64,000 nucleotides of DNA. Origin: DATJGR01 sp963812255. Its GTDB lineage: Bacteria > Pseudomonadota > Gammaproteobacteria > Pseudomonadales > Azotimanducaceae. The notes beneath the pieces were generated by a model. The model ran no database searches. It worked only from the letters and a program-made list of their open reading frames with translations, and was not told the origin of the DNA. Location: contig CAWEUM010000006.1 of the NCBI GenBank assembly GCA_963812255.1, positions 124,001-188,000 of the forward strand, written 5' to 3'. The position numbers and the translations under genes are program-made. Position 1 is the first letter of the stretch. Each line of letters opens with the position of its first letter. This document shows, in pieces, positions 36,468 through 46,030 of this stretch.

Positions 36468-37271
36468 CTACGCCGTGTAAGTACCGCCGTCCACGCCGAT
36501 CGTCTTGCCGGTGATATAGCTGGACTGATCGGAGGACAGAAACAGCACGACGCTCGCCACTTCCTCCGGCTGCGCGACCCGACCCAACGGTAACGCCGCC
36601 GCCTGCTGCTGCAGCCGGCCGCTCTCCAGCAGCGACTGCGTCATGCCAGTTTCGATCGGCCCCGGCGCCACCGCATTGACGCGGATGCCGGCGCGGCCAA
36701 CTTCGGCCGCCAGACATTTCGTCAGCATCACGACGCCGGCCTTTGACACGCAGTAGTCCGCAATGGTCGGTACCGGACCGTAAGCGGCGATGGACGCGAA
36801 ATTGACGATCGTGCCGCCGTGACCTTCGGCGATCATCTGACGAGCTGCTTCGCGTGCGCAGATCATCACACCGGTAAGATTGACATCGAGTACCTTCTGC
36901 CAGCGCGCGGTCGGCTTGTTCAGGATGTAGCCCGCTTCCGGATGCCGGAACGGATCGGTCGCTTCGTCCTTTTCGATGAAGTTCGAATAGGAAATGCCGG
37001 CGGCGGTGACCATCGCGTCGACGCGTCCATAGGTGGCCGCGGCGGCTTTGACGAGCGCAACGATCGCGGCTTCGTCCGCGGTGTCCGTCGGCACGAACGT
37101 CGCGCTACCGCCCGTCTGTTCGATCATTGCAACGGTCTGGCGTCCACCGCTGTCATTGATGTCGGCCACTACCACGTTGGCCCCTTCCCTCGCGAAGAGC
37201 AGACTCGTGGACCGGCCCATCCCGGAACCGCCGCCGGTAACGATTGCGACTTTGTTTTCCATCTGTGCCAT
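36468..37271 (-). CDS. SDR family oxidoreductase
   Basis: Classical short-chain dehydrogenase/reductase of 267 aa. The NAD(P)-binding motif TGGGSGMGRS is at residues 13-22 and an aspartate after strand 2 (VVADIND) suggests NAD preference. The catalytic residues are Ser in VNFASIAAYG and Tyr/Lys in DYCVSKAGV. The C-terminal VDGGTYTA is family-typical. An insertion of about 20 residues after TAAGISYS (rich in acidic and aromatic residues) makes it slightly unusual. Substrate unknown. It stands alone, converging with the peptidase gene. Confidence 0.9.
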   Translation of the reverse strand: MAQMENKVAIVTGGGSGMGRSTSLLFAREGANVVVADINDSGGRQTVAMIEQTGGSATFVPTDTADEAAIVALVKAAAATYGRVDAMVTAAGISYSNFIEKDEATDPFRHPEAGYILNKPTARWQKVLDVNLTGVMICAREAARQMIAEGHGGTIVNFASIAAYGPVPTIADYCVSKAGVVMLTKCLAAEVGRAGIRVNAVAPGPIETGMTQSLLESGRLQQQAAALPLGRVAQPEEVASVVLFLSSDQSSYITGKTIGVDGGTYTA

Positions 37272-37366
37272 GTTGTCGTTCCGTGGGATCGAGGTAATCG
37301 ATCTAAGTCCGTCGATGATCGTCGCGCAGGCGGATGCCGAGGTCCATGGGCTGCTTGTGTCCCGAT

Positions 37367-37849
37367 TCAGGCTGGCGGAATGCGCAGCATCTGCCCCGGA
37401 TAGATTTTGTTCGGATCGGACAGCATCGGTTTATTGGCGTCGAAGATCTTCATGTACGCCGACGCATCGCCATAAGCTTCCTTCGCAATCTTCGACAGCG
37501 TGTCGCCGGATTTCACCGCACGAAAGCTCGACTCCGGCGCAGCCGCAGCGACAGTCAACCGGTCATCGACCTTGGATACGGAACGGACGTTACCGCAGCA
37601 CAATGCGACCTTCTCTTTCGTAGCCTGATCGGCTGCGATACCCGCAACCGTGACGGTTTGAGTGGCGCCGTCATACTTCACGTCGAGGTTGCTGACGCTG
37701 AGACCTTGCACGGTGACGTATTTCTTGATCGCCTCCGCCGCCGTGGCGTTCAACGCTGCTAAATCAGGCGCCTTTACCTGTGGTTCAGCAGCGTGCGCGG
37801 GGCTGAACAGCTTCTCGCCGGCATCCTGTAGGAAACTGATGAGACTCAT
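37367..37849 (-). CDS. BON-LysM protein (Kbp/YgaU-like)
   Basis: Protein of 160 aa with an N-terminal BON domain (about residues 35-100, LSVSNLDVKYDGATQTVTVAG) and a C-terminal LysM domain (about residues 110-158, YRAVKSGDTLSKIAKEAYG-like, here AVKSGDTLSKIAKEAYGDAS). The architecture and length match the potassium-binding protein Kbp (YgaU) of E. coli. No signal peptide is visible, consistent with the cytoplasmic Kbp. The ATG at 37849 is chosen because the residues before it are unconserved. Binding of K+ is inferred from the family only. Confidence 0.87.
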   Translation of the reverse strand: MSLISFLQDAGEKLFSPAHAAEPQVKAPDLAALNATAAEAIKKYVTVQGLSVSNLDVKYDGATQTVTVAGIAADQATKEKVALCCGNVRSVSKVDDRLTVAAAAPESSFRAVKSGDTLSKIAKEAYGDASAYMKIFDANKPMLSDPNKIYPGQMLRIPPA

Positions 37850-37927
37850 TGATCGGAGTTCCTTTGCGTTGCTCGAGTATCGAAGTCGTTTCGCGCCAGA
37901 TCCTCTGGCGATCAACCGGCAAACGGG

Positions 37928-39511
37928 CTATTCCCATTCGATCGTCGCAGGCGGCTTCGACGACACATCGTAGACGACACGTGATACGCCGTCGATTTCA
38001 TTGATGATCCGATTCGAAACGGCAGCAATCAATTCATACGGCAGGTGCGCCCAATGCGCAGTCATGAAATCGGTCGTTTCGACGGCGCGCAGCGCGATCA
38101 CGTGCGCGTAGCGCCGCGCATCGCCGACCACGCCGACCGACCGCACCGGCAGAAACACTGCAAACGCCTGGCTGACCTTGTCGTAGTACCCCTCCCGGCG
38201 CAGCGCATCGATGAAAATCGCATCGGCCCGGCGCAACGTATCGGCGTATTCCGCGTTGATCTCGCCGAGGATGCGTACGCCGAGACCCGGCCCCGGAAAC
38301 GGGTGCCGCATCACAATCGTCTCCGGCAATCCCAACGCGAGACCCACACGACGCACCTCGTCTTTGAACAGTTCTCGCAGCGGCTCGATCAGCTTCAGCT
38401 TCATCCGCGCCGGCAGGCCGCCGACATTGTGGTGTGACTTGATCACATGGGCCTTGCCGAATTTCGTTGCGGCCGACTCGATGACGTCTGGATAGATCGT
38501 GCCCTGCGCAAGCCATTCGACACCGGGAATCCGATGTGCCTCGCGATCGAATACATCGATGAACGTGCGGCCGATGATCTTGCGTTTGTCCTCCGGGTCC
38601 GACGCGCCGCGCAGATTGCCGAGAAATTCATCGGCCGCGTCCACACAGATCAGATTCAGATCGAGGGCATTGGACGGCGAAAACGTCTGCTCGACCTCTT
38701 CGCGTTCGCCCAGGCGCAACAGGCCGTGATCGACGAACACGCAGGTGAGCTGATCACCGATCGCGCGCGACAGCAATGCGGCCACGACGCTCGAATCAAC
38801 ACCGCCCGACAATCCCAGGACGACCTTACCGTCTCCCACCTGCTCCCGCACCATCGTGATCGCGTCAGCGATGATGTTCTGCGGTGTCCACAACCCGCGG
38901 CAGCGGCAGATGTCGCGGGCGAAACGGCGAATCATTTCGGCGCCGTCTGCGGTGTGGGTGACCTCCGGGTGGAACTGCACGGCGTAAATCGCGCGCGCCT
39001 CGCAGGCCATTGCTGCAATCGGCGCGCTGGGTGTCGAGGCGACGCGCTCGAAACCGCGCGGCAGCTCGACGACCTTGTCACCGTGGCTCATCCAGACGTC
39101 GAGTTCGCCGTTGCGTAGCGACGGCAACCCCGACAACAGCGCCGACGGTTTCTCGATGCGAATGCGCGCGTGGCCGAATTCGCGCTGTTGCGAGCTCTGC
39201 ACGCGGCCACCGAGTTGTTGCGCCAGCGCCTGCATGCCGTAGCAGATGCCGAGGATCGGCACGCCAAGTTCGAACACCACATCCGGAATACGGGGCGTGG
39301 CATCTATCGTGACGGTCTCCGGCCCGCCCGACAGTACGATGCCGCGCGCGTTGAACTCGCGGATGAACTCGACGGGCGCGTCGAACGGATGAATCTCGCA
39401 GTAAACGCCTGCCTCGCGAATGCGTCGCGCGATCAGCTGTGTGTACTGCGCGCCGAAGTCGATGACGAGCAGCCGCTCGTCATGAAGATCGCTGGTTGCC
39501 GGCGCGTTCAA
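37928..39511 (-). CDS. guaA: GMP synthase (glutamine-hydrolysing)
   Basis: Converts XMP to GMP. The protein is 527 aa with three parts. The class I glutaminase (residues 1-200) has its nucleophile in LGICYGMQALAQQLGG and its His/Glu in VQFHPEVTHT. The ATP pyrophosphatase domain has the PP-loop LGLSGGVDSSVVAALL. The C-terminal dimerisation domain ends in KPPATIEWE, the universal end of the protein. The gene follows guaB by 6 nt, so both are made from the guaB promoter. Confidence 0.97.
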   Translation of the reverse strand: MNAPATSDLHDERLLVIDFGAQYTQLIARRIREAGVYCEIHPFDAPVEFIREFNARGIVLSGGPETVTIDATPRIPDVVFELGVPILGICYGMQALAQQLGGRVQSSQQREFGHARIRIEKPSALLSGLPSLRNGELDVWMSHGDKVVELPRGFERVASTPSAPIAAMACEARAIYAVQFHPEVTHTADGAEMIRRFARDICRCRGLWTPQNIIADAITMVREQVGDGKVVLGLSGGVDSSVVAALLSRAIGDQLTCVFVDHGLLRLGEREEVEQTFSPSNALDLNLICVDAADEFLGNLRGASDPEDKRKIIGRTFIDVFDREAHRIPGVEWLAQGTIYPDVIESAATKFGKAHVIKSHHNVGGLPARMKLKLIEPLRELFKDEVRRVGLALGLPETIVMRHPFPGPGLGVRILGEINAEYADTLRRADAIFIDALRREGYYDKVSQAFAVFLPVRSVGVVGDARRYAHVIALRAVETTDFMTAHWAHLPYELIAAVSNRIINEIDGVSRVVYDVSSKPPATIEWE

Positions 39512-39517
39512 TCGGTG

Positions 39518-40993
39518 TCAACTGACCGGATAATTCGGTGCTTCTTTGGTGATGCTCACGTCGTGCACGTGGCTCTCGATCATACTTGCGTGCGTCACGC
39601 GCACGAACTCCGGCCGCGAACGCATCGTTTCCACGTCGGGCGAACCGGTGTAACCCATCGCCGCGCGCAGCCCCCCCATCAACTGCGCCACAATCGGGCC
39701 CATCGAGCCGCGATACGGCACGCGACCCTCGATGCCTTCCGGTACCAGCTTGCGACCGCCGTCATCGGCAAACGCGTCCTGAAAATAGCGGTCACTCGAG
39801 CCGTTCGGCTGCGCCATCGCCCCGAGCGAACCCATGCCCCGATACGATTTGTACGTGCGGCCCTGATACAACTCGACTTCACCAGGCGCCTCGTCGGTAC
39901 CGGCCAGCAAGCTGCCGACCATCACGACATTCGCGCCGGCCACCAACGCTTTTGCAATGTCGCCCGAATATCGAATGCCGCCATCGGCGATCACCGGGAT
40001 GCCGTCGGGTTCGAGTTCCTCTGCGACCTGCGATACGGCCGTCACCTGAGGCACTCCGATACCGGAGACGATCCGCGTGGTACAGATGCTGCCCGGCCCG
40101 ATGCCCACCTTGACCGAGTCGACCCCCGCTTCCGCCAACGCGCGCGCGCCTGCGCGGGTGGCCACGTTGCCGCCGATCAGCGAGACGTGCGGATACTTCT
40201 GTTTGATCCAACTGATGCGGTCCAGCACCCGTTTCGAATGACCATGCGCGGTATCGACTACGAGGACATCGACGCCGGCTTCGATCAGCGCCATGACGCG
40301 ATCGTCAGTGTCGGCACCGGTTCCAACGCTCGCACCAACGCGCAGCCGCCCGTGTTCATCCTTGCACGCGTTCGGATACATGCGCGCTTTGTCGATGTCC
40401 TTGACGGTGATCAGTCCGACGAGTTCGAAGCGGTCGTTCGTGATCAGCACCTTCTCTATTCGATGACGGTGCAACAGATCACGGATCTCTTCGGTATCGG
40501 CGCCTTCTTTGGCGGTAACGAGCTTGTCCTTACCGGTCATCACTTCGGCGATCTTGACGTCCATGCGCGGCTCGAAGCGAACATCCCGGCTGGTGACGAT
40601 GCCGACCAGGCCGCGGCCCGATACCACCGGCACGCCGGAAATATTGTGTTCGCGCGTCAGGTTCAGCAATTCGCCAACCGTACGGTCCGGCGTGATCGTG
40701 ATCGGGTCGCGGATGATGCCGCTTTCGAATTTCTTGACCGAACGCACTTCGCGCGCCTGCTGCTCGATTGTCATGTTCTTGTGCACGATGCCGATGCCGC
40801 CTTCCTGCGCCATCGCCACGGCCAGACGCGATTCGGTCACGGTGTCCATCGCGGCGGACATCAGCGGAATATTCAGAGTGATGGTTCGGGTCAGGCGGGA
40901 TTTCAGATCGACTTCGGAGGGCAGCACGTGGGACAAGGCAGGCAGCAGCAAAACGTCGTCAAAGGTGAGCGCGTCGTTTGCTATCCGCAACAT
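39518..40993 (-). CDS. guaB: IMP dehydrogenase
   Basis: NAD-dependent oxidation of IMP to XMP, the rate-limiting step of guanine nucleotide synthesis. The ATG at 40993 has AGGAGG 8 nt upstream and gives 491 aa. A TTG two codons earlier is not needed. The barrel opens with LTFDDVLLLPALSHVLPS. Two CBS domains are inserted (about residues 95-205). The active-site loop GIGPGSICTTRIVSGIGVPQ carries the catalytic Cys, and the flap region follows (YFQDAFADDGGRKLVPEGIE). It forms an operon with guaA and diverges from xseA. Confidence 0.97.
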   Translation of the reverse strand: MLRIANDALTFDDVLLLPALSHVLPSEVDLKSRLTRTITLNIPLMSAAMDTVTESRLAVAMAQEGGIGIVHKNMTIEQQAREVRSVKKFESGIIRDPITITPDRTVGELLNLTREHNISGVPVVSGRGLVGIVTSRDVRFEPRMDVKIAEVMTGKDKLVTAKEGADTEEIRDLLHRHRIEKVLITNDRFELVGLITVKDIDKARMYPNACKDEHGRLRVGASVGTGADTDDRVMALIEAGVDVLVVDTAHGHSKRVLDRISWIKQKYPHVSLIGGNVATRAGARALAEAGVDSVKVGIGPGSICTTRIVSGIGVPQVTAVSQVAEELEPDGIPVIADGGIRYSGDIAKALVAGANVVMVGSLLAGTDEAPGEVELYQGRTYKSYRGMGSLGAMAQPNGSSDRYFQDAFADDGGRKLVPEGIEGRVPYRGSMGPIVAQLMGGLRAAMGYTGSPDVETMRSRPEFVRVTHASMIESHVHDVSITKEAPNYPVS

Positions 40994-41026
40994 GGGCAAG
41001 GCCTCCTGTGCGAAATTAAACGCGCA

Positions 41027-41055
41027 ACTTTACTCGCCGATCGATGGACTGGCAA
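41027..41055 (-). promoter_or_regulatory. Sigma-70 promoter of guaBA
   Basis: Minus strand TTGCCA (41055-41050), 17-nt spacer, TAAAGT (41032-41027), in the guaB/xseA divergent gap. Predicted start near 41020, giving a leader of about 27 nt with AGGAGG before guaB. Confidence 0.6.
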
Positions 41056-41108
41056 CGACTTCTGCTCAACCGGTCTTCAAACGCGTTCTTCATCTGTAGA
41101 ATGCCTTG

Positions 41109-42491
41109 ATGATCCGACCCAGCCCAGACCGAGTCGTACTCAAGGTCAGTGAACTGACCGGCGCCGCGCGCTTCACGCTCGAAGAACGCTTTGCGCTGGT
41201 CTGGGTGGAGGGCGAGCTGTCGAATCTGCGCGCGCCCGGCAGCGGCCATTGGTACTTCACACTGAAGGATGAGAGCGCGCAGATCCGCTGCGCGATGTTC
41301 GTCAATCGCAATCGCTCGGTGCGTTTCAAACCGCGCGATGGCATGCAGGTGATTCTGCGCGGCCGCGTCAGTCTGTACGAAGCGCGTGGCGAGTTTCAGT
41401 TGATCGCCGATCATCTGCAAGCATCGGGTGAGGGCGCGCTACGCGCTGCATTCGATGCACTCAAACACAAGCTCGGCGAAGAAGGGTTGTTCGCGCCGGC
41501 GCGCAAACGCGAACTGCCCAGCTTCCCGACACATATCGCGGTGATCAGCTCCCGCACCGGCGCGGCCCTGCGCGACGTCCTGTCGGTGTTGCGGCGCCGC
41601 TGTCCGAAATTACGGGTCACGCTGCTCGGTGTCGCGGTACAAGGCAATGATGCCGAGCCGCAGATTCTGGGGGCGCTGGCTGCATTGTCGAACTGGCCTG
41701 CTGGTCTCGGTGCGCCGCCGGATGTGGTGTTGCTCACGCGCGGCGGCGGATCGCTCGAGGATCTGTGGACCTTCAACCTCGAATCCGTCGCACGCGCAAT
41801 CGCCTCGTGTCCGGTACCGATCGTCAGTGCGGTCGGCCATGAAACCGACTTCACCATCAGCGACTATGTGGCGGATCTGCGCGCGCCGACGCCGTCGGCC
41901 GGCGCCGAGATCATCGCGCCCGATATGCTGGATTGGCTGCAGCGTGCAGCACGGCTGACGGGTTCGCTGCAAGCGCACTGGCGCCGAACACTCGATCAGC
42001 GTCGCCAGGGGCTCGCCCACATCGCGCGCCGATTGACCCATCCGGGCAGAGCGCTGCAGCAACGCATGCAGCGGCTCGACGATCTGGAGCGTCAATTGAC
42101 GTCGACGATCGGCGCGCGAATCAGTCGTGCGGCACACACAACGGCGCTGCTCGATACACGCTTTCGGCAGTTCCATCCCCAGCGCGCAATCGATTCGTCA
42201 AATGCAAACCTGCGGCGCTTCGAGCAGTCGCTGACCCGATCGATGCGGGTTCGGCTCGACACCGCGCGCGGCGCCGCAGCGTCATCGAGTCGCGCGTTGC
42301 ACGCAATCAGCCCGCTGGCGTCACTCGGCCGGGGATTTGCGATCGTCACGACCCCCGCCCCTGAGTCACAGCGTTGGGGAACCCCGATCACGTCGGTCGA
42401 AGATGCCCGAGTGGGCGATCAGATCATCGATCACCTGCAGGACGGGATAATCCGCTGCACGGTCGATGCGATCGAACCCAATGCGAATTGA
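41109..42491 (+). CDS. xseA: Exodeoxyribonuclease VII large subunit
   Basis: Catalytic subunit of the nuclease that degrades single-stranded DNA bidirectionally with XseB. The protein is 460 aa. An N-terminal OB-fold (VWVEGELSNLRAPGSGHWYFTLKD) is followed by the catalytic domain with LPSFPTHIAVISSRTGAALRD, LTRGGGSLEDLWTFN and PIVSAVGHETDFTISDYVADL. A long coiled-coil arm follows, and a C-terminal segment with ISPLASLGRGFAIVT. The ATG at 41109 is used. The small subunit gene is not nearby. The M23 peptidase start overlaps its 3' end by 11 nt. Confidence 0.95.
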   Translation: MIRPSPDRVVLKVSELTGAARFTLEERFALVWVEGELSNLRAPGSGHWYFTLKDESAQIRCAMFVNRNRSVRFKPRDGMQVILRGRVSLYEARGEFQLIADHLQASGEGALRAAFDALKHKLGEEGLFAPARKRELPSFPTHIAVISSRTGAALRDVLSVLRRRCPKLRVTLLGVAVQGNDAEPQILGALAALSNWPAGLGAPPDVVLLTRGGGSLEDLWTFNLESVARAIASCPVPIVSAVGHETDFTISDYVADLRAPTPSAGAEIIAPDMLDWLQRAARLTGSLQAHWRRTLDQRRQGLAHIARRLTHPGRALQQRMQRLDDLERQLTSTIGARISRAAHTTALLDTRFRQFHPQRAIDSSNANLRRFEQSLTRSMRVRLDTARGAAASSSRALHAISPLASLGRGFAIVTTPAPESQRWGTPITSVEDARVGDQIIDHLQDGIIRCTVDAIEPNAN

Positions 42492-43311
42492 CAGCGCACT
42501 GTTGACCGCGCTGCTCGCGTTGCTGAGCGCCGCATTCGCCTCGCCGACATACACGTACGCGGCCGTGCCGGGCGGCATCGAGATCGTCACCCTGCCCCAC
42601 GACGCACAACGCGCGACTTACGAGAATCGGCCGGTGCTGATCGTGCGACGACCGGATCCGGTTGCGGTCGTCGGCATCTCGCTCGACGCGGCGTTAGGCA
42701 AACAGCTGCTGGTCGTCTATACGACCAACGCAGGTCGAACCGAACATCCGTTCCAGGTCACGAAGAAATCCTATCCCGTGCAGCGTCTGACCTTGTCCGA
42801 CGACAAGATGGTCAACCCGCCGGCCGACGATCTGGCGCGCATCGACCGTGAACTGAAAATGATGACCGCTCAATACGATCGCTTTTCGGCGCTCACCGCG
42901 TCGCCGTTTCCGATGATGCTGCCGGCGCGCGGACCCGTGAGTTCAAACTTCGGCCTGCGGCGCATTCTGAACGGACAACCGCGCAGCCCACACGCGGGCC
43001 TCGACATCGCCGCACCCAAAGGCGCGCCGGTGGTCGCACCGGCGGCCGGCACGATCTCCTTGACCGGATCCTTTTATTTCAACGGCAATGCGATCTTCAT
43101 CGATCACGGTGAAGGGTTGATTTCCATGGTGTGTCATCTGTCTGAGATCGACGTACACGACGGCGACGTCGTCGCTAGGGGGCAGCAGATCGGGCGCGTC
43201 GGTGCGACCGGCCGCGCCACCGGACCGCACCTGCATTGGTCCGTTAGTCTGAATGGAAACCGGGTAAATCCTGCGACGGTGCTGACACTGTTCAAATCCA
43301 AACTTGAATAG
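42481..43311 (+). CDS. M23 family metallopeptidase
   Basis: Periplasmic LytM-type endopeptidase, or a degenerate relative, acting on peptidoglycan cross-links. The protein is 276 aa from the ATG at 42481, inside the end of xseA. A signal peptide (LLTALLALLSAAFASPTYTYA) is followed by a novel middle region and the C-terminal M23 domain (about residues 150-265). The zinc ligands are intact: HAGLDIAAPKG (His and Asp) and GPHLHWSVSLNG (HxH), plus MVCHLSE. The active site therefore appears competent. The xseA-M23 overlap suggests co-expression. Confidence 0.92.
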   Translation: MRIDSALLTALLALLSAAFASPTYTYAAVPGGIEIVTLPHDAQRATYENRPVLIVRRPDPVAVVGISLDAALGKQLLVVYTTNAGRTEHPFQVTKKSYPVQRLTLSDDKMVNPPADDLARIDRELKMMTAQYDRFSALTASPFPMMLPARGPVSSNFGLRRILNGQPRSPHAGLDIAAPKGAPVVAPAAGTISLTGSFYFNGNAIFIDHGEGLISMVCHLSEIDVHDGDVVARGQQIGRVGATGRATGPHLHWSVSLNGNRVNPATVLTLFKSKLE

Positions 43312-43369
43312 GTTGGATCGTGGCTTCGGTGTGGTCGTGATGGGGGATCTACTCTACCGAGCGCGGTTA

Positions 43370-44767
43370 TCACTTCTTCACGTGGCGCATCAGCCGTTTG
43401 CGCCGCATCTGTTGGCGTGGCGTCAGTTCATTCCGCTTTCCGGCAAACGGGTTGGCGCCGGTCTTGTAGACGATGCGCACCGGCATCCCGACCAGATTCA
43501 GCGCGGCTCGAAAACGATTCTCGAGATAGCGCGTATAGCTCTCGGGCACCGCATGGGTCTGATTGCCGTGCACGACGATCGTGGGCGGATGCCCCCCGGC
43601 CTTGTGCGCGAAGCGCAGCTTGATGCGCCGTCCGCGTACCGTCGGCGGCTGATGTTGCTCAACGGCCTCGGTCAGCACGCGCGCCAGAAACGCCGTCGAC
43701 ACTTCGAAACGTCCGGTTTCATATATGCGCCGCGTTTCTTCGAGCAAGCCGCGTACACCGGTACCGTGCAGCGCGGAAATGCGATGCACCGGTGCCCACG
43801 GGGCGAACTCGAGGCGCCGGTCGAGTTCCGTCTTCAGATGGTTGCGCTGATCGGGGTGCAACCCGTCCCATTTGTTGACTGCGAGCACCAGACCCGCACC
43901 ACGCTCGATCGCGTAACCGAGCAAATGCAGATCCTGTTCGACGAGCCCTTCACTGGCGTCGATGACGACGACCGCCACATCGGCGGAATCGATCGCCGCG
44001 AGCGCTTTGACGATCGAAAATTTCTCCACGGTATCGTCGACCTTGCCTTTGCGACGCACACCGGCCGTATCGATCAATGTAAAACGACCAACGTCATGAT
44101 CGAACGGAATCTCGATCGCATCGCGGGTCGTGCCGGGTGCATCGAACACGACCAGCCGTTCCTCTCCGAGCCAGCGGTTGATCAATGTCGACTTGCCCAC
44201 GTTGGGACGGCCGATCACCGCCACACGCATGCGCGCATCTGTGTCGCCGGCATCGTCAACAAGGGAAGATCCTTCAGCCCGCGGAAGCTGCGAGAGCAAC
44301 GCCTCCTGCAGCGAACCCATGCCGCGGCCATGCGCCGCGGATACCTCAACCTGCGGCGTGAAGCCCAGTCTTGCGAACTCGGCAGCGGCCGTCGCCGATG
44401 TTTCGCCGTCGATCTTGTTGACCACCAGCACGACCGTGCGATCGTGTTTGCGTAACTGTTGTGCGATGTCGATGTCCGTCGGTGTCAACCCGGCGCGCGC
44501 GTCGACGAGGAACAACACCAGATCGGCCTCGTCGATCGCAACCGAAGCCTGCTGCGCCATCAACCCACCGACCACCGAGGCATCGAACAGACCGCCAGTG
44601 TCGATCAGCGTGCAGCGGCGATCGCCGAATTCAGCGACGCCGTAGCGCCGATCACGGGTCAGTCCGGCCACATCGGCGACGAGTGCGTCGCGACGCCGCG
44701 TCAGCCGATTGAACAGTGTCGATTTGCCGACGTTGGGCCGGCCTACGAGTGCAATCACACTCTGCAT
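43370..44767 (-). CDS. der: Ribosome biogenesis GTPase Der (EngA)
   Basis: Essential double-GTPase acting in 50S assembly. The protein is 465 aa with two G domains. G1 of the first is GRPNVGKSTLFNRLTRRRD, with LIDTGG and NKIDG. G1 of the second is GRPNVGKSTLINRWLGEERL, with LIDTAG and NKWDG. A C-terminal KH-like domain (about residues 365-445) ends in a basic tail. It follows bamB by 12 nt in the hisS-yfgM-bamB-der string. Confidence 0.97.
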   Translation of the reverse strand: MQSVIALVGRPNVGKSTLFNRLTRRRDALVADVAGLTRDRRYGVAEFGDRRCTLIDTGGLFDASVVGGLMAQQASVAIDEADLVLFLVDARAGLTPTDIDIAQQLRKHDRTVVLVVNKIDGETSATAAAEFARLGFTPQVEVSAAHGRGMGSLQEALLSQLPRAEGSSLVDDAGDTDARMRVAVIGRPNVGKSTLINRWLGEERLVVFDAPGTTRDAIEIPFDHDVGRFTLIDTAGVRRKGKVDDTVEKFSIVKALAAIDSADVAVVVIDASEGLVEQDLHLLGYAIERGAGLVLAVNKWDGLHPDQRNHLKTELDRRLEFAPWAPVHRISALHGTGVRGLLEETRRIYETGRFEVSTAFLARVLTEAVEQHQPPTVRGRRIKLRFAHKAGGHPPTIVVHGNQTHAVPESYTRYLENRFRAALNLVGMPVRIVYKTGANPFAGKRNELTPRQQMRRKRLMRHVKK

Positions 44768-44779
44768 GTAGCTGCGCGC

Positions 44780-46030
44780 CTATTTGGACTTTTCCTTGCC
44801 CTTGACGGGATTGATCTCGAGGGCCGCGAACTTGCCGCCGTCGCCCATGCAATAGACGATTCCATCCGCCACGATCGGCCGCGAACGGATGCCGTTACCA
44901 TCGATCTTGCGCCGTCCGACGAGGTGACCGTCACTCTGCGCGAGTACGTGCAGAAATCCATCGGAATCGCCCACCACCAGGTAGGCGCCAACCGGGGCGA
45001 CGGCGGTGAGCCCCCTTTTGAACAAGGCCCTCTGTTCCCACGCGATGCTGGACGTGCGCTCGTCGATCGCCGTGATCACGCTCTTGTCGTCAACGACGTA
45101 AACGTTGCCGTAGCCCGTCGCGAGATCGACGTACGTCGACGTCGCGCGTTCCCACAGCACCGTACCGTCGCTTGGCCGCATCGCCGAAACGCGTCCCTGG
45201 TAGCTCGCCGCGTATATCGCGTTGGGCGTGATCAACGGACCGCCGTCCACATCGACGATGCGATCCAGTTCGGAACGACCTTGCGGCAGCATCACGCGCT
45301 GCTCCCAGATCGGCTCGCCGGTTGTTGCCCGAAACGCGCCGACCTTGCCGTTGGAGAATCCCGCCATGACGACGTCGGAGTCGTAGGTGGGCGAGCCCGT
45401 GCCTCGCAACGTCAGGACCGGCACCTGAGTGTCGAAGGTCCAATGCCGCGATCCGTCCTTCGCGTCGAGCGCCACCAGACGCCCGTCAGAGGTTTCGACG
45501 AATATCAGACCTTCACCGGTCGCCGGCGTCGACAGTACCTCGCTGGAAACGCGCGCGCGCCACTTCTCGGAACCGTCAGCGGCCGACAGCGCGATCACTT
45601 CCGCATGAGTGGTGCCGATCAGCACCAAGCCTTCACCGGCACCTACACCGCCGGTTACAAAATTTTCGCCCGCCGAGCCAAACGGATTGAGGAACCAAAG
45701 GAAGCTCTTCTTTGGCGGATCGATGCGGTGGGTCCACAGCTTCTTACCCTTGAACCGTTCGCGCGCTTCGACGTAGCCGAAACCATCCGCCGCGAATACC
45801 CGATCTGCGAGCACGCCGGGTGGCAGGCGCACGTACTGATCACCGAGACCATGACCAATCGAACCGCCCCAGAGCCGCTTGATCTTCACTTCGGCCTTGT
45901 AGTGTGTCAGCTCCGCCGGCGCGTCCGGATCCACCTTCTTGTCAACCCACGGCAGCCACGAAAACCAGCTGCAGCCGGCGCTGAGAAGCGTTACGCCAAT
46001 GAACGCGGCGAGATTACGGTGCAGGCGCAT
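44780..46030 (-). CDS. bamB: Outer membrane assembly lipoprotein BamB
   Basis: Lipoprotein of the BAM complex that inserts outer-membrane beta-barrels. The protein is 416 aa. The signal peptide ends in the lipobox LLSAGC (lipidated Cys at about residue 20). The rest is a PQQ-like eight-bladed beta-propeller: repeats such as GSEKWRARVSSEVLSTPATG, DGSRHWTFDTQVPVLTL and TGEPIWEQRVMLPQGRSEL recur. Its start overlaps the end of yfgM by 17 nt. Family length and context agree. Confidence 0.94.
   Translation of the reverse strand: MRLHRNLAAFIGVTLLSAGCSWFSWLPWVDKKVDPDAPAELTHYKAEVKIKRLWGGSIGHGLGDQYVRLPPGVLADRVFAADGFGYVEARERFKGKKLWTHRIDPPKKSFLWFLNPFGSAGENFVTGGVGAGEGLVLIGTTHAEVIALSAADGSEKWRARVSSEVLSTPATGEGLIFVETSDGRLVALDAKDGSRHWTFDTQVPVLTLRGTGSPTYDSDVVMAGFSNGKVGAFRATTGEPIWEQRVMLPQGRSELDRIVDVDGGPLITPNAIYAASYQGRVSAMRPSDGTVLWERATSTYVDLATGYGNVYVVDDKSVITAIDERTSSIAWEQRALFKRGLTAVAPVGAYLVVGDSDGFLHVLAQSDGHLVGRRKIDGNGIRSRPIVADGIVYCMGDGGKFAALEINPVKGKEKSK

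Noticed and set aside
37894..37910. CGCCAGA-TCC-TCTGGCG hairpin between guaA and the BON-LysM gene
   Set aside because: A 7-bp hairpin without a T-run on either strand; not enough for a terminator or operator call.
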